A DNA stretch of 64,000 nt from assembly GCF_014705615.1 (NCBI RefSeq), contig NZ_JACXJA010000042.1, forward strand, positions 42,334-106,333, written 5' to 3'. Source of the stretch: Paenibacillus oceani. Lineage in GTDB: Bacteria > Bacillota > Bacilli > Paenibacillales > NBRC-103111. Position 1 is the stretch's first letter; each line of letters starts with the position of its first letter. This document shows positions 8,740 to 17,687 of this stretch, piece after piece. The position numbers and the translations under genes are program-made. The notes beneath the pieces are model-generated. The model had not been told where the DNA came from. It did no database searches and was given only the letters and a program-made list of their open reading frames with translations.

Positions 8740-10344
8740 CTACCGGTTATCCCGCAAAATAACAGTGCTTGTCGCTTCGTGCCACTCGACGTTTAACCCG
8801 AGACCTTCGGCGAAAAACCGGACCGGCACGTACGTAAGATCCGACTGGATATAAGGCGCAACGTCCATCTGCAGACGAGTAACGGTCGAGTCTTGCGCGA
8901 TTCGCTTCAGCTCTTCCTGGCCGATCGTCAGGCGGATCGTAGCTGCGTCCTTGCTCAAATCGACGGTTCTCTCCCCTGTCGACTCATCCACATTAAACGT
9001 AACTTGAAAGCCAAGCGCTTCCGTAATGGCCCGGACAGGGACCATCGTACGTCCGTTGCTCAGCTCCGGCGGCGCTTCGAAACGGATTGGGCTTCCTCCG
9101 TATACAACTTTAATCATAGCGTCCGAAGTAATGCCTTCTGGCAGATCATAAAACGCGATTTTTCTGATTTTGTTGTTATAGGCGTCCGCCACGAGGATGC
9201 TGCCGTCATACAGCACCGCCACATCGGCAGGGTGATGGAAGCCGGCATACCGTTCCGTTCCGTCCCGGCTGCCGCCGGCGTTATCCTTTTGTCCGGCTGC
9301 CGTGCGGACGACACCGTCCTTCAAGTAACGGACCGAATGGTTCAGCGCGTCCGCAATAAGCAAACCTCCGTCCGCCGTAACCGCGAGTCCTTTCGGGAAA
9401 TTAAACCGGGCGGCTCCCGCTTCCCCGTCGGCGAAATCGCCGGCTGCATACATCTGGTTTTTTCCGTAAGCCGTCTTGCTGTCGCCGGCCACCGTTGTAA
9501 CGGTGCCGGTGCTAAAATCGATATAACGGATCACCTGATTGCCGGAATCGCTCACGTACAGATTGCCTTTCGCGTCAAGCGCAAGCCCCGCCGGCTCGTT
9601 GAACTTCGCCGACTTCAAGGGGCCGTCAACATAATCTCCGGCAGGAACGAGCTGGCCCGGGGTCACTTCCACGGCGCGCTCCGATAACGCATTTAACGTC
9701 GTTACGGTTCCGTCTGCGGTTATTTTACGGATCGTATGATTCAACGTATCGGCTGCATATACCGTTCCGTTAGCAGCCACCGCTACGTCCTGAGGCGTAT
9801 GAAAGGCGGCTTCCTCCCCTTTCCCGTCCTTGCTGCCGAGAACCCCGCTGCCGGCCAGAGTCGTCACCTCGCCGTTTTTGCCGATTTTGCGGATCGCATG
9901 GTTTTCCGTATCCGCCACATACACGTTGCCGGCTTGATCGGCCGCGAGTCCTTTCGGCTGCTGGAATACCGCAGCGGCTGCCGCGCCGTCGATCATCCCG
10001 CCGATCGGGTAGGAATAGTCGTCTTTGCCGATCGTAATTCCCGCGTAAGTCGAAACTTCCGAGGCGGCGAGCTTGCGGATCAAGTGGCTGCGCGCATCCG
10101 CCACCAGCACCGAGCCGTCTGGAAGCGCCAGCAGGCTCCACGGCGCCCGGAACGTGGAATCTGCAGCTTTGCCGTTCGCTTCGCCCAAGTCGCCTCTGCC
10201 TGCGACCGTTGTGACTTGAGAGAGCGGTTGTCCTTCCCCGCCGGTTACGGCCAAACCGATGCCGGCGCCGGTCGCCGCCGTGCCTCCAAGGAACAAAGAA
10301 GCGGCCAGCAACGGAGCGATGAGCAGTTTATCCTTTTTTTTCAT
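8740..10344 (-). CDS. Secreted NHL-repeat propeller protein with copper amine oxidase N-like stalk domain
   Basis: Exported 534-residue protein. A signal peptide is visible (MKKKDK, then a hydrophobic stretch to about residue 30). Residues 45-400 hold about six NHL-type repeats with the recurring pattern PxGLAxDxxGNLYVADxxNHxIRKI, predicted to fold as a beta propeller. Residues 415-530 match the copper amine oxidase N-terminal-like domain common in Paenibacillus surface proteins (MVPVRAITEALGF and YVPVRFFAEGLGLNVEW). It is the last gene of the operon, 18 bp after the dockerin-like gene, with AAAGGAG upstream. NHL propellers usually bind ligands or proteins; no catalytic residues are recognised. 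Confidence 0.85.
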   Translation of the reverse strand: MKKKDKLLIAPLLAASLFLGGTAATGAGIGLAVTGGEGQPLSQVTTVAGRGDLGEANGKAADSTFRAPWSLLALPDGSVLVADARSHLIRKLAASEVSTYAGITIGKDDYSYPIGGMIDGAAAAAVFQQPKGLAADQAGNVYVADTENHAIRKIGKNGEVTTLAGSGVLGSKDGKGEEAAFHTPQDVAVAANGTVYAADTLNHTIRKITADGTVTTLNALSERAVEVTPGQLVPAGDYVDGPLKSAKFNEPAGLALDAKGNLYVSDSGNQVIRYIDFSTGTVTTVAGDSKTAYGKNQMYAAGDFADGEAGAARFNFPKGLAVTADGGLLIADALNHSVRYLKDGVVRTAAGQKDNAGGSRDGTERYAGFHHPADVAVLYDGSILVADAYNNKIRKIAFYDLPEGITSDAMIKVVYGGSPIRFEAPPELSNGRTMVPVRAITEALGFQVTFNVDESTGERTVDLSKDAATIRLTIGQEELKRIAQDSTVTRLQMDVAPYIQSDLTYVPVRFFAEGLGLNVEWHEATSTVILRDNR

Positions 10345-10362
10345 GGGTCTCTCCTTTGTCCG

Positions 10363-11925
10363 TTAATCGAATAGTAAAGTTGGTGCAAGAATTCTGAGCA
10401 AAATATTCAAATCTTCCTTGGTTACATCCCCATCCTGGTTCATATCGTAGAAGTACTCGGGGGACTGGAAGTTTTGCGCGAACCAGACCAGATCCTTCAG
10501 TTGGAACTCCGAATTCGGATCGTCGCTGCCCGGCCGCTTCAACTCGGTTACTTTAAGCTGCGTCTCGCCGGTATCGTTGTTCCAGAAGTCGGGACCGATC
10601 TGAATAAGTGCAGGCTTGTGCCCGTTGCCTCCGTCTTCCGAAGCCAGATTATACGTATAAGGGAGTTCTACCGAATAACTGTCAAAATCGTAAAAAGTCG
10701 CTTTTCCTTGACTGTCGGTATACGTGTACATCGAATTAAAAGAAGGGTAGTCATCCCGATTCAAATACACTCTGACGTTCGAAAGAGCGCTGCCCGGCAA
10801 GGCAGGGTTCGCATGGACGAGCGTCACCGTTCTCCAGTAATCCGTATGAATCGGTATGTAATGAGAGTTCTCATAAGGACTCTGTTCCACAGGCGCCGTA
10901 TATATAACCGTTAACAAATGCTTGACTCCGCCTGTTGTCGGGTTGTTCGGACTATTTCGGGTCGCTTCCAATACAATTTCTTTGTGAACCCACGGAGGGG
11001 CGGGTTCATTATCCAGCAGGTACAGATGATTGCCAAACCGCGCAAGCAGGTTCAACGTTGCATCCGTCCGGACTACCTGATCCAGCGTAACATCCGCCTG
11101 CCCCTCCGGATCGAGTACAACCTTGACGACTTGGCTCGAATCCGGCAGATGACCGATCAGAATCGACTCGATCCGTCCGTTTCCTTGGCCTCCCGGGGGG
11201 GTATATACAGCATAAATTTGTCCGTCCGCCGGAACCGGAACTTGGGGAAAGGAGTGGCGGCCGTCGTTGTTCAGAGATACGGCCGAGACGCCGGATAACG
11301 GCTGTCCGCTGGAGTCGACCAGTTGAACTCCCCATTCCGCATAACCAAAATAATCGATGAATAAGTCATAGCTGCCGGGTTGTGAAGATTGCCCGTCCGG
11401 ATTCAGCTTCAGCACTCCGTTCGAATCCGTATGGCGGCTGTATGCCAGCGTGCCGCTAGGCTTCGCATATACCGCCGGTCCGTAGCTGCTGCTCGTTCTG
11501 ACCCCGATCTGCAGGGCGTTCGTTCCTTGCGAGATGATGAAACTCCCGGAAAGCTTAAGGCTGAGGGATTGCATATATTCATAACTTGGATACGGCTCGT
11601 AATTATACTGGTATTCTATCAAAGCGTTTTGCCCGAATTCGGGCATATGCACGGTGACTTCCATCTGGTCGCCGATATTGCCGGTTAATTGGAAAAGGCT
11701 CGACTGGTAGCACAACGTCTGCCCGGAGCTCTTATTATAGACGGATACATAGACCGTTTGTTGCACGGCCGGTTCTTCGCAAGCGACAGGGGGAGCAAGA
11801 GTTACCCCGACCGACTGCGCAGCCGCCGTGCCTGCCTGGAATATACCGGACAAGCCGATGCAGCCGACTGCCAGCATCCATACCAGAACGACGGCAATCT
11901 TTCTCTTGAAGTTAGTTCGGTTCAT
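10363..11925 (-). CDS. Secreted protein with C-terminal dockerin-like module
   Basis: Exported 520-residue protein with a signal peptide (residues about 10-35, ending near AAAQS) and beta-rich domains of no recognised family. The C-terminus has DMNQDGDVTKEDLNILLRIL, which fits the calcium-binding loop and helix of a dockerin repeat. A first, degenerate repeat precedes it (DPNSEFQLKDLVWFAQNF), shortened by two residues in the loop. Start 11925 has GGAGG 8 nt upstream and lies one base after the stop of the cohesin-like FecR gene (TAA-A-ATG), so translation is probably coupled. No enzyme domain is seen. The dockerin call rests on one good repeat and one poor repeat. Confidence 0.72.
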   Translation of the reverse strand: MNRTNFKRKIAVVLVWMLAVGCIGLSGIFQAGTAAAQSVGVTLAPPVACEEPAVQQTVYVSVYNKSSGQTLCYQSSLFQLTGNIGDQMEVTVHMPEFGQNALIEYQYNYEPYPSYEYMQSLSLKLSGSFIISQGTNALQIGVRTSSSYGPAVYAKPSGTLAYSRHTDSNGVLKLNPDGQSSQPGSYDLFIDYFGYAEWGVQLVDSSGQPLSGVSAVSLNNDGRHSFPQVPVPADGQIYAVYTPPGGQGNGRIESILIGHLPDSSQVVKVVLDPEGQADVTLDQVVRTDATLNLLARFGNHLYLLDNEPAPPWVHKEIVLEATRNSPNNPTTGGVKHLLTVIYTAPVEQSPYENSHYIPIHTDYWRTVTLVHANPALPGSALSNVRVYLNRDDYPSFNSMYTYTDSQGKATFYDFDSYSVELPYTYNLASEDGGNGHKPALIQIGPDFWNNDTGETQLKVTELKRPGSDDPNSEFQLKDLVWFAQNFQSPEYFYDMNQDGDVTKEDLNILLRILAPTLLFD

Positions 11926-11926
11926 T

Positions 11927-14083
11927 TTAATTTCCTCCCGCATAACCCGCAACCTGATACAAGATCGGATTGGCGGTAAAGCTAATGCCCGCAATCGCGT
12001 CGCCGCTTGCATTAACCACGGTTACTTTCGTAATCTGAATCGTTCCCTGCTTGGCGATCTGACTGTCATTCATCGCAGAGAACGACAGCGTTACAAGCTT
12101 TTTCTCCGAACTGATCGGAGGCAAATTGTCCGTCGTCGAAAATTTCGTCGCTACATACGTCAAAACGGTAGGCTGATTTCCATTCCTTTGCTGCCCTGCC
12201 GTACTTACGCTCGTATCCGGGTCGAAAATGTAATCGTCACCGCTGTCCGTGTAGCCATACGTGCTAGCATCCAACTCGCTGCCGTACGTAAGCTCAACCT
12301 CGACTGCATAAAACGCATCGTTTGCCGCAAAGTTGTTCATGACGATGTCGAGCTGGAATGAATCCCAGTCATTCAGCTCCATCATCTCTTGAGCCGATTT
12401 GTCCGTCCGGAGAGAAACCGTCGGCTGAACCTTGTATTCGATCGACGCCGATACCGGAGCCGACACATTGCCCGCCGCATCCTGCAGCTTCACATATATC
12501 GTCTTCGAGCCATATCCGCTCGACAGCTGATGGCTCAGCGCCATGAAATCCCCTTCGGACGACTTCTGGAACGGAATCCACGACGCTCCGGCGAAGTCTA
12601 ACGCTTCCGACACCATCACCTTCGCCGTATCCGAAGATGCTGCGATGTACAGCGTAACCGCAGGCAGCGTTGTCGTCGGCGCGGATTCGCTGCTGTTATT
12701 GATCTTTACCGTGCCGGTCGGCGGGGTCGTGTCCGGCGTGCTGCCCGGATCTCCGCCGCTGTCGCTTCCCCCGCTGCCGCCTGGCGAAGGCGTTCCGGGA
12801 TTCGGCTGGACAGGCGCTCCGCCTTCTTGTCTGCGGAGCTCCTCCTGATGTTTACGCTGGTCTTCCAGGAAGCGCGTACGCTCCTCCTGCGCCAACTGCC
12901 GCTCATACTGCTCGCGGGCCAGCCGCTCGCGCTCCTCCTGCGCTTTCCGGTTCGCTTCCTCCAGACGTTTGCGCTCCGCTTCCAGCCGTTCGACCAACGC
13001 CGCATGCTGCTGTTTTTTGATTTCTTCCAGCTGCTTTTCCTGCTGCTTCATTCGTTCCCGCTGCTCCTGCAGCTCCTTCAACCGATCCAGCTTAGCCTTC
13101 TGTACGTTCGGATCAAGTCCGACCGACAGATCAAACGGCTTGATATTGCCAAGATCAATCGGGTCGTGTCTGTATTTCTCGTTCGCTTTATCGATCAGGT
13201 CATGCACGCTGCTTTCCGACAGCTTCTTCGTATCGATCGCGCCTTTGGCTACGTTAGCGAGCAAATTTTTTAAGTTCTCGCCGAATTTACGCAAGTCGTC
13301 CTCGGATGCAAGCGCCAAGCCGGTGCTCGGATCGATTTCCTTGGCGCCGTCCGCAATATCGCGGATGAATTGATCGTTTTCTTCGCGGATTTGCTGAATC
13401 GACTTTAATAAAGCGTTGATCACTTCCGGCGTAGCTTCGTTAATAAACGACTGCACATCCAGCGGAGTTACATGATCCGCCCCGACGTCGGGCGTCCCCG
13501 GCAATTGGATGATCTGCTGACCGGGGTATACCCGTGCGGGGTCTCCCGTTCCGGTTCCGCTTGTCCCTCTCGTCTCCAACACACCGGACGTCATCAGGGC
13601 AAAAAGCTGCCCGTATCTCGCTTCAATATAACCGTTCGAGCCGCGAACACCCATAACGGCGGTCGGTGTTTCCACCTCGAATTCATCGTCGGCGTTCACC
13701 AGCTTTTTCACTTTGAACCATAACGAGCCGGCCCACATTTTCAGCTTGGACTTCTTGCCTCCATCGTCGGCTTCGACGAGAGACGATATGTACATCTCCG
13801 TGTTCTCGCCGATCGTTACTTCGTCCTCCCCGTCCGCCACGCGCAAGACGATACGGGAGCCTTCCTCCGTCCGGATATGGTCTCCCTGATTCAGGCTCAT
13901 CTCCTCGACAGCTCTAAAGGGGGACGATCCGCCCGCTTTCGTCACCATGACGGTGCCCTGGACACTGACCACGATCGCCGCACGGCTCTCCTTGGCATTA
14001 GCTATACCGGCTAGCGGCCCCGTCAGCAGACTGATCAAAAGCGTCAGGCACAGCATCACAGACAATACGGATCTGCTTTTCAT
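11927..14083 (-). CDS. Secreted FecR-domain protein with coiled coil and cohesin-like C-terminus
   Basis: Exported 718-residue protein. In order it has: a signal peptide (1-30, ANAKES); a FecR domain (about 35-170, with SLNQGDHIRTEEGSR and FEVETPTAVMGVRGS); and a helical region. A highly charged coiled coil follows (about 330-425, Glu/Arg/Gln-rich), then a Pro/Gly/Ser linker and a beta-sandwich with APVSASIEY. The final domain (about 552-718) resembles a cohesin: DAFYAVEVELTYGSELD, KLVTLSFSAMND and GTIQITKVTVVNASGDAI. The FecR module here is extracellular, not the anti-sigma signalling form of Gram-negatives. The adjacent dockerin-like protein is the obvious candidate partner. The cohesin assignment is from fold pattern only. 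Confidence 0.75.
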   Translation of the reverse strand: MKSRSVLSVMLCLTLLISLLTGPLAGIANAKESRAAIVVSVQGTVMVTKAGGSSPFRAVEEMSLNQGDHIRTEEGSRIVLRVADGEDEVTIGENTEMYISSLVEADDGGKKSKLKMWAGSLWFKVKKLVNADDEFEVETPTAVMGVRGSNGYIEARYGQLFALMTSGVLETRGTSGTGTGDPARVYPGQQIIQLPGTPDVGADHVTPLDVQSFINEATPEVINALLKSIQQIREENDQFIRDIADGAKEIDPSTGLALASEDDLRKFGENLKNLLANVAKGAIDTKKLSESSVHDLIDKANEKYRHDPIDLGNIKPFDLSVGLDPNVQKAKLDRLKELQEQRERMKQQEKQLEEIKKQQHAALVERLEAERKRLEEANRKAQEERERLAREQYERQLAQEERTRFLEDQRKHQEELRRQEGGAPVQPNPGTPSPGGSGGSDSGGDPGSTPDTTPPTGTVKINNSSESAPTTTLPAVTLYIAASSDTAKVMVSEALDFAGASWIPFQKSSEGDFMALSHQLSSGYGSKTIYVKLQDAAGNVSAPVSASIEYKVQPTVSLRTDKSAQEMMELNDWDSFQLDIVMNNFAANDAFYAVEVELTYGSELDASTYGYTDSGDDYIFDPDTSVSTAGQQRNGNQPTVLTYVATKFSTTDNLPPISSEKKLVTLSFSAMNDSQIAKQGTIQITKVTVVNASGDAIAGISFTANPILYQVAGYAGGN

Positions 14084-14212
14084 TCTCCCATTTCTCCTCT
14101 TCCCTGTTAAAATCTCCTCTTTAGTTTCCTGATCTGCCGCATTCGGCAGCGCAAAACGAAGTTGTACGTTTATTTTATCAGTTCTTTCGCCTAATTGGAT
14201 ACCATTAGGTCC

Positions 14213-16063
14213 TTACTTCTCCGCGTGCACCTGATAAATGTTTACCGGGAGCTCCTTGCCCTTCACCTTGATTTCGCCCATACTTTCGATCTCGAACAAC
14301 TCTTTAACCCTCTCGTACAAGGCGTCGCTGATCAGAATTTGTCCGGGCTTGGCGTTCGATTCGAGCCGGGCCGCCAGATTGACGGTGTCCCCGATCGCCG
14401 TATAGTCGAGACGCAACTCCTCCGAACCGATATTGCCTACGATCGCCGGGCCGCAGTTAATGCCGATGCCGAACCGGACGGTAAAGCCCAGTTTCTGCAT
14501 AAGCCGCTTTTCGAGACTGGCTGTCTGCTTCTTCATCTCGAGCGCTGCTCTTACCGCCATCTCCGCATGGTTATCGTACTTGACCGGCGCCCCGAACATC
14601 GCCATCACGCCGTCGCCGATAAATTTGTCGAGCGTCCCGTTGTATTTGAATACAGCTTTCGTGCACACGTCCAAATATTCGTTCAAAAATTGGATGACCT
14701 GCTCGGGCTCCAGCTTTTCGGACAGCGTCGTGAATCCGCGGATATCTACGAAGATGAGCGATATGTCCATCCGTTCTCCGCCGAGCTTCACCTCATTGCC
14801 CGATGCGAGCATCTGGTCGACGACCGCCTTCGGCACGAACCTTCCGAAGATGCCCGTCACACGCCCGCGCTCCCGGCGCTCCGCCAAATAATGGTCGACG
14901 ATCGACCAGACGTACATCAGAATGATCGCCAGCAGCGGATAAAAGATCGGCAAGTAAATACGAAGCGCTTCATTGGCGACAATGAACGCTCCTATGTACA
15001 AGACTGAAAGTCCGATAAACCAGAATAAGGCGGCTCTGCCTCTGAACGTTCCGAACAAAAAGGCGGCGAGCAGCACGACCAGAGCAAGAATAGCGATACC
15101 GGCCGGCTTGCCGGCTTCGTTCCAGAACCGGCTATCCAGTATCGACTGGACCATATTGGCATGGATTTCGACCCCGAACATTTTGATCGCCCGGCTCATC
15201 GGCGTCATATATTCGTCCTGAAGTGCGGTCGTATAAGGCCCGATCAGGACAATATCGTTTTCGAACATGTTCGCGTCGATTTTGCCGCTGAGCACGTCGC
15301 TGAACGAGAACGAATCATAACCCGTACTTAAATCTTTCTCCTGGCGCGGCTCGCTGTAAAACTGCGTGATCACCTGGTTTCTCGAGTTGACGGGAATTGG
15401 CGAGCTGCCGCGGTACCATTTGCGCTGCTCCGCATCCCAGCGTACTTTCTCGGTATCGCCAAGCGCGTAATTGGCCAGCTTGACGCTGAACGCCTCGATC
15501 ATCTCCCCCGACTTCTCCGGCAGCCCTACGATCAGCCTGCGGACGCGGTCGTCATTGTCGGGGAACACGTTAATGTGCGCCAGCTGACTTTTCGGAGCCT
15601 GAATGGCCGGCGAGGGAACTTCAATCCGGTCATACTCCAGCAGGCCGCTGGATTGCTGCTTGGCCGGAAAGTTGAAATTAACGGGAAGCACCACGTTGCC
15701 GTATTTGCGCATGACCTCCGCCAAAGCCTGGTCCTGCTTCGGGTCCTTGCTCGGCTCCGGGAACGTGACGTCAAGCCCGATCGCTTTTACTTTGCCTAGC
15801 TCCAGCTTTTCGATGACGGCTGCGTATACGGAACGGTCCCACGGAAACTGTCCGATCGCATCCAGCGATCTGGAATCAATTTTCAAAATTTTGATTGACG
15901 TATCCGGCTCGCGTTGCCATACGTTTTTGGCGCCAAGCGCGTCGCGCAGCGGATTCTCGATATAGTGGAACGTTCCGCCGGTTCCGGTCGTATACGTTAA
16001 GACGGCAAATAAAAAAACAACCAATGCCGCGACGACCGTTGTTTTCCAGTTTCTCTTATTCAT
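14213..16063 (-). CDS. CHASE2-domain adenylate cyclase
   Basis: Membrane receptor cyclase of 616 residues. A transmembrane helix at about 7-26 is followed by an extracellular CHASE2 sensor (about 35-315), three membrane helices (about 320-390) and a cytoplasmic class III cyclase domain (430-612). Metal-binding Asp440 (FVDIRGFT) and Asp484 (FIGDG) are present. Lys480 and Thr555 occupy the base-selecting positions, the combination found in bacterial adenylate rather than guanylate cyclases. Asn562 and Arg566 (VNLAAR) complete the site. GGAGG precedes ATG 16063. First gene of the operon; the FecR protein, located outside the membrane, may feed the CHASE2 sensor. Confidence 0.93.
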   Translation of the reverse strand: MNKRNWKTTVVAALVVFLFAVLTYTTGTGGTFHYIENPLRDALGAKNVWQREPDTSIKILKIDSRSLDAIGQFPWDRSVYAAVIEKLELGKVKAIGLDVTFPEPSKDPKQDQALAEVMRKYGNVVLPVNFNFPAKQQSSGLLEYDRIEVPSPAIQAPKSQLAHINVFPDNDDRVRRLIVGLPEKSGEMIEAFSVKLANYALGDTEKVRWDAEQRKWYRGSSPIPVNSRNQVITQFYSEPRQEKDLSTGYDSFSFSDVLSGKIDANMFENDIVLIGPYTTALQDEYMTPMSRAIKMFGVEIHANMVQSILDSRFWNEAGKPAGIAILALVVLLAAFLFGTFRGRAALFWFIGLSVLYIGAFIVANEALRIYLPIFYPLLAIILMYVWSIVDHYLAERRERGRVTGIFGRFVPKAVVDQMLASGNEVKLGGERMDISLIFVDIRGFTTLSEKLEPEQVIQFLNEYLDVCTKAVFKYNGTLDKFIGDGVMAMFGAPVKYDNHAEMAVRAALEMKKQTASLEKRLMQKLGFTVRFGIGINCGPAIVGNIGSEELRLDYTAIGDTVNLAARLESNAKPGQILISDALYERVKELFEIESMGEIKVKGKELPVNIYQVHAEK

Positions 16064-16138
16064 CGGCTCCTCCCCGAACCTCTCCGTACGATCTGTCGTA
16101 ATAGGAAAATAGACGCATCGCGCCCCTCCCATATGCCT

Positions 16139-16167
16139 ATTGTATGCCGCGTATCGACTTATAGCAA
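16139..16167 (-). promoter_or_regulatory. Sigma-A promoter of the cyclase operon
   Basis: On the minus strand TTGCTA, 17 bp and TACAAT lie about 75 bp before the cyclase start codon. Confidence 0.6.
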
Positions 16168-16440
16168 CGACAGATTTACAATTGGTGTGAAAATTAACAA
16201 TTCCGGTCTGATCCTTGGCCAGTATACGATATCCAGTTTAAATTTTCTTTAAGAACGATGAAAACATATACAAGAATGAGGTGCAAACGATCTGCGTAAA
16301 TAGGCGATATTACCATCCGGGGGGAAGCAGAGCGTCTCCATCTAAACAGGGACAGCCGACCGGCGAACAGGTAAACAGGCACCGCACACCGTAACTCACT
16401 CACGCGAAGGAAACGGATACGTGCCGTGCCGGCACTAAGC
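16168..16440. other. Gene-free stretch with no recognised feature
   Basis: The stretch contains only short broken reading frames and no clear promoter or hairpin. It separates the cyclase promoter from repeat family A. Confidence 0.5.
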
Positions 16441-16634
16441 CCCTCTGGCCCCTCTATTCTCGGCCTGTTGGGAAAACAGAGACGGATAAAGGCGATATGT
16501 ACCCCTTATTTCAACCTGCTGGCCACATCTGCACCCTTTTCGCGGATAATAGAACCTTCAAACCACTCTTATTCCGTGCCCAGGCGGGTTTTCGGACAAA
16601 ATAGAGGGTGCAAACAACCGCTCTTAATCGGTTC
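16441..16634. repeat. Dispersed intergenic repeat, family A, copy 1
   Basis: Non-coding element of about 190 bp with short inverted segments rich in CTCTTATT and AATAAAGGCG. A second copy in the same order and orientation lies at 52751-52935. Shared blocks include CCCTTTATTC-like, GATAAAGGCG, CTTATTTCAACC, TTTCGGACAAAATA and CAAACCGCTCTTAA. Confidence 0.75.
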
Positions 16635-16767
16635 CCCTTGCTCATAAGCGGGCACACGTGACCGAGCTTCCATGAGGAACGGCCACATCGAATGACCCGG
16701 CGCAAACGGCAGCTTTCCTTCGCCCGGAATGTCTCGGTTCGCTTTATCGCTTAAACGAACTTAAACA

Positions 16768-16796
16768 TTAAAAAAGCCTTCCCTAAACGGGAAGAC
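16768..16796 (-). terminator. Terminator of fer
   Basis: On the minus strand CTTCCC, loop GTTTA and GGGAAG are followed by GCTTTTTTA, just after the ferredoxin stop. Confidence 0.85.
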
Positions 16797-16810
16797 TTCG
16801 TTCGCACAGC

Positions 16811-17074
<264 letters not shown>

Positions 17075-17083
17075 CTACTGTCC

Positions 17084-17112
17084 ACTATAATACAAAACTA
17101 TATAAAGTTCAA
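17084..17112 (-). promoter_or_regulatory. Sigma-A promoter of fer
   Basis: TTGAAC, 17 bp and TATAGT on the minus strand end 36 bp before the fer start codon. Confidence 0.55.
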
Positions 17113-17159
17113 ACCTTTTGAGGCTTGCCAACCTTTATATAGGCTACGCTTTCACGTCT

Positions 17160-17687
17160 TTAAATATACGAAAAACGGCGCAAAACAAACGCGGCGACCC
17201 CGTCCGGGTCGTCGATGTCCAGGACCGGAATATTCCGCTCTCCCGCCGCCGGATACGTTCCGTCCCCGATCTTCTTAAGGACGAGCGCCACCGTATGGTC
17301 GTCGATCAGACTCCCGTCTCGTACCTGCTCCTCCGTCCGCATCAGGACGAGCTTGGGGATCGGCTCTTTCTTAAAGCCCTCCACGACGATCAAGTCGAAG
17401 CCGTCCAGTCCTGCGAGCGCATTGCCAAGGCCCGCTCCCCCGCCGGTTTTCTCGTACTTGTACGAGTAGCCGGGGCCGGCAACGATTACCGCTTCGGCGC
17501 CAGTCGCCGCATAACGGGCGGAATCGGTCCCTTCCGATTCCCGGTAATGGCCGTGGCCGTCGTGCTTAACGACGGCCACCTTCAGTCCGTGCCGGCTAAT
17601 TCTATCGACGACCTGAACGGCAAGCGTCGTCTTCCCGCTTCCGGAGTAGCCGGCGAATCCGATTATATGCGGCTTTCTTCCCGTCAT
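17160..17687 (-). CDS. mobB: Molybdopterin-guanine dinucleotide biosynthesis adaptor MobB
   Basis: GTP-binding accessory protein of molybdenum cofactor maturation, 175 residues. The P-loop GYSGSGKTT lies at 12-20, followed by VAVVKHDGHGH and the family motif LIVVEGFK. The ATG overlaps the dinB stop codon by 4 bp (ATGA), so the two genes are translationally coupled, although their functions have no obvious link. No other moa, mob or moe gene is nearby, so MobA and the rest must be elsewhere. No clear terminator follows. Confidence 0.92.
   Translation of the reverse strand: MTGRKPHIIGFAGYSGSGKTTLAVQVVDRISRHGLKVAVVKHDGHGHYRESEGTDSARYAATGAEAVIVAGPGYSYKYEKTGGGAGLGNALAGLDGFDLIVVEGFKKEPIPKLVLMRTEEQVRDGSLIDDHTVALVLKKIGDGTYPAAGERNIPVLDIDDPDGVAAFVLRRFSYI

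Noticed and set aside
14134..14149. CTGCCG-CATT-CGGCAG hairpin between cyclase and FecR genes as a terminator
   Set aside because: No T-run follows on the minus strand, so the operon is not interrupted there.
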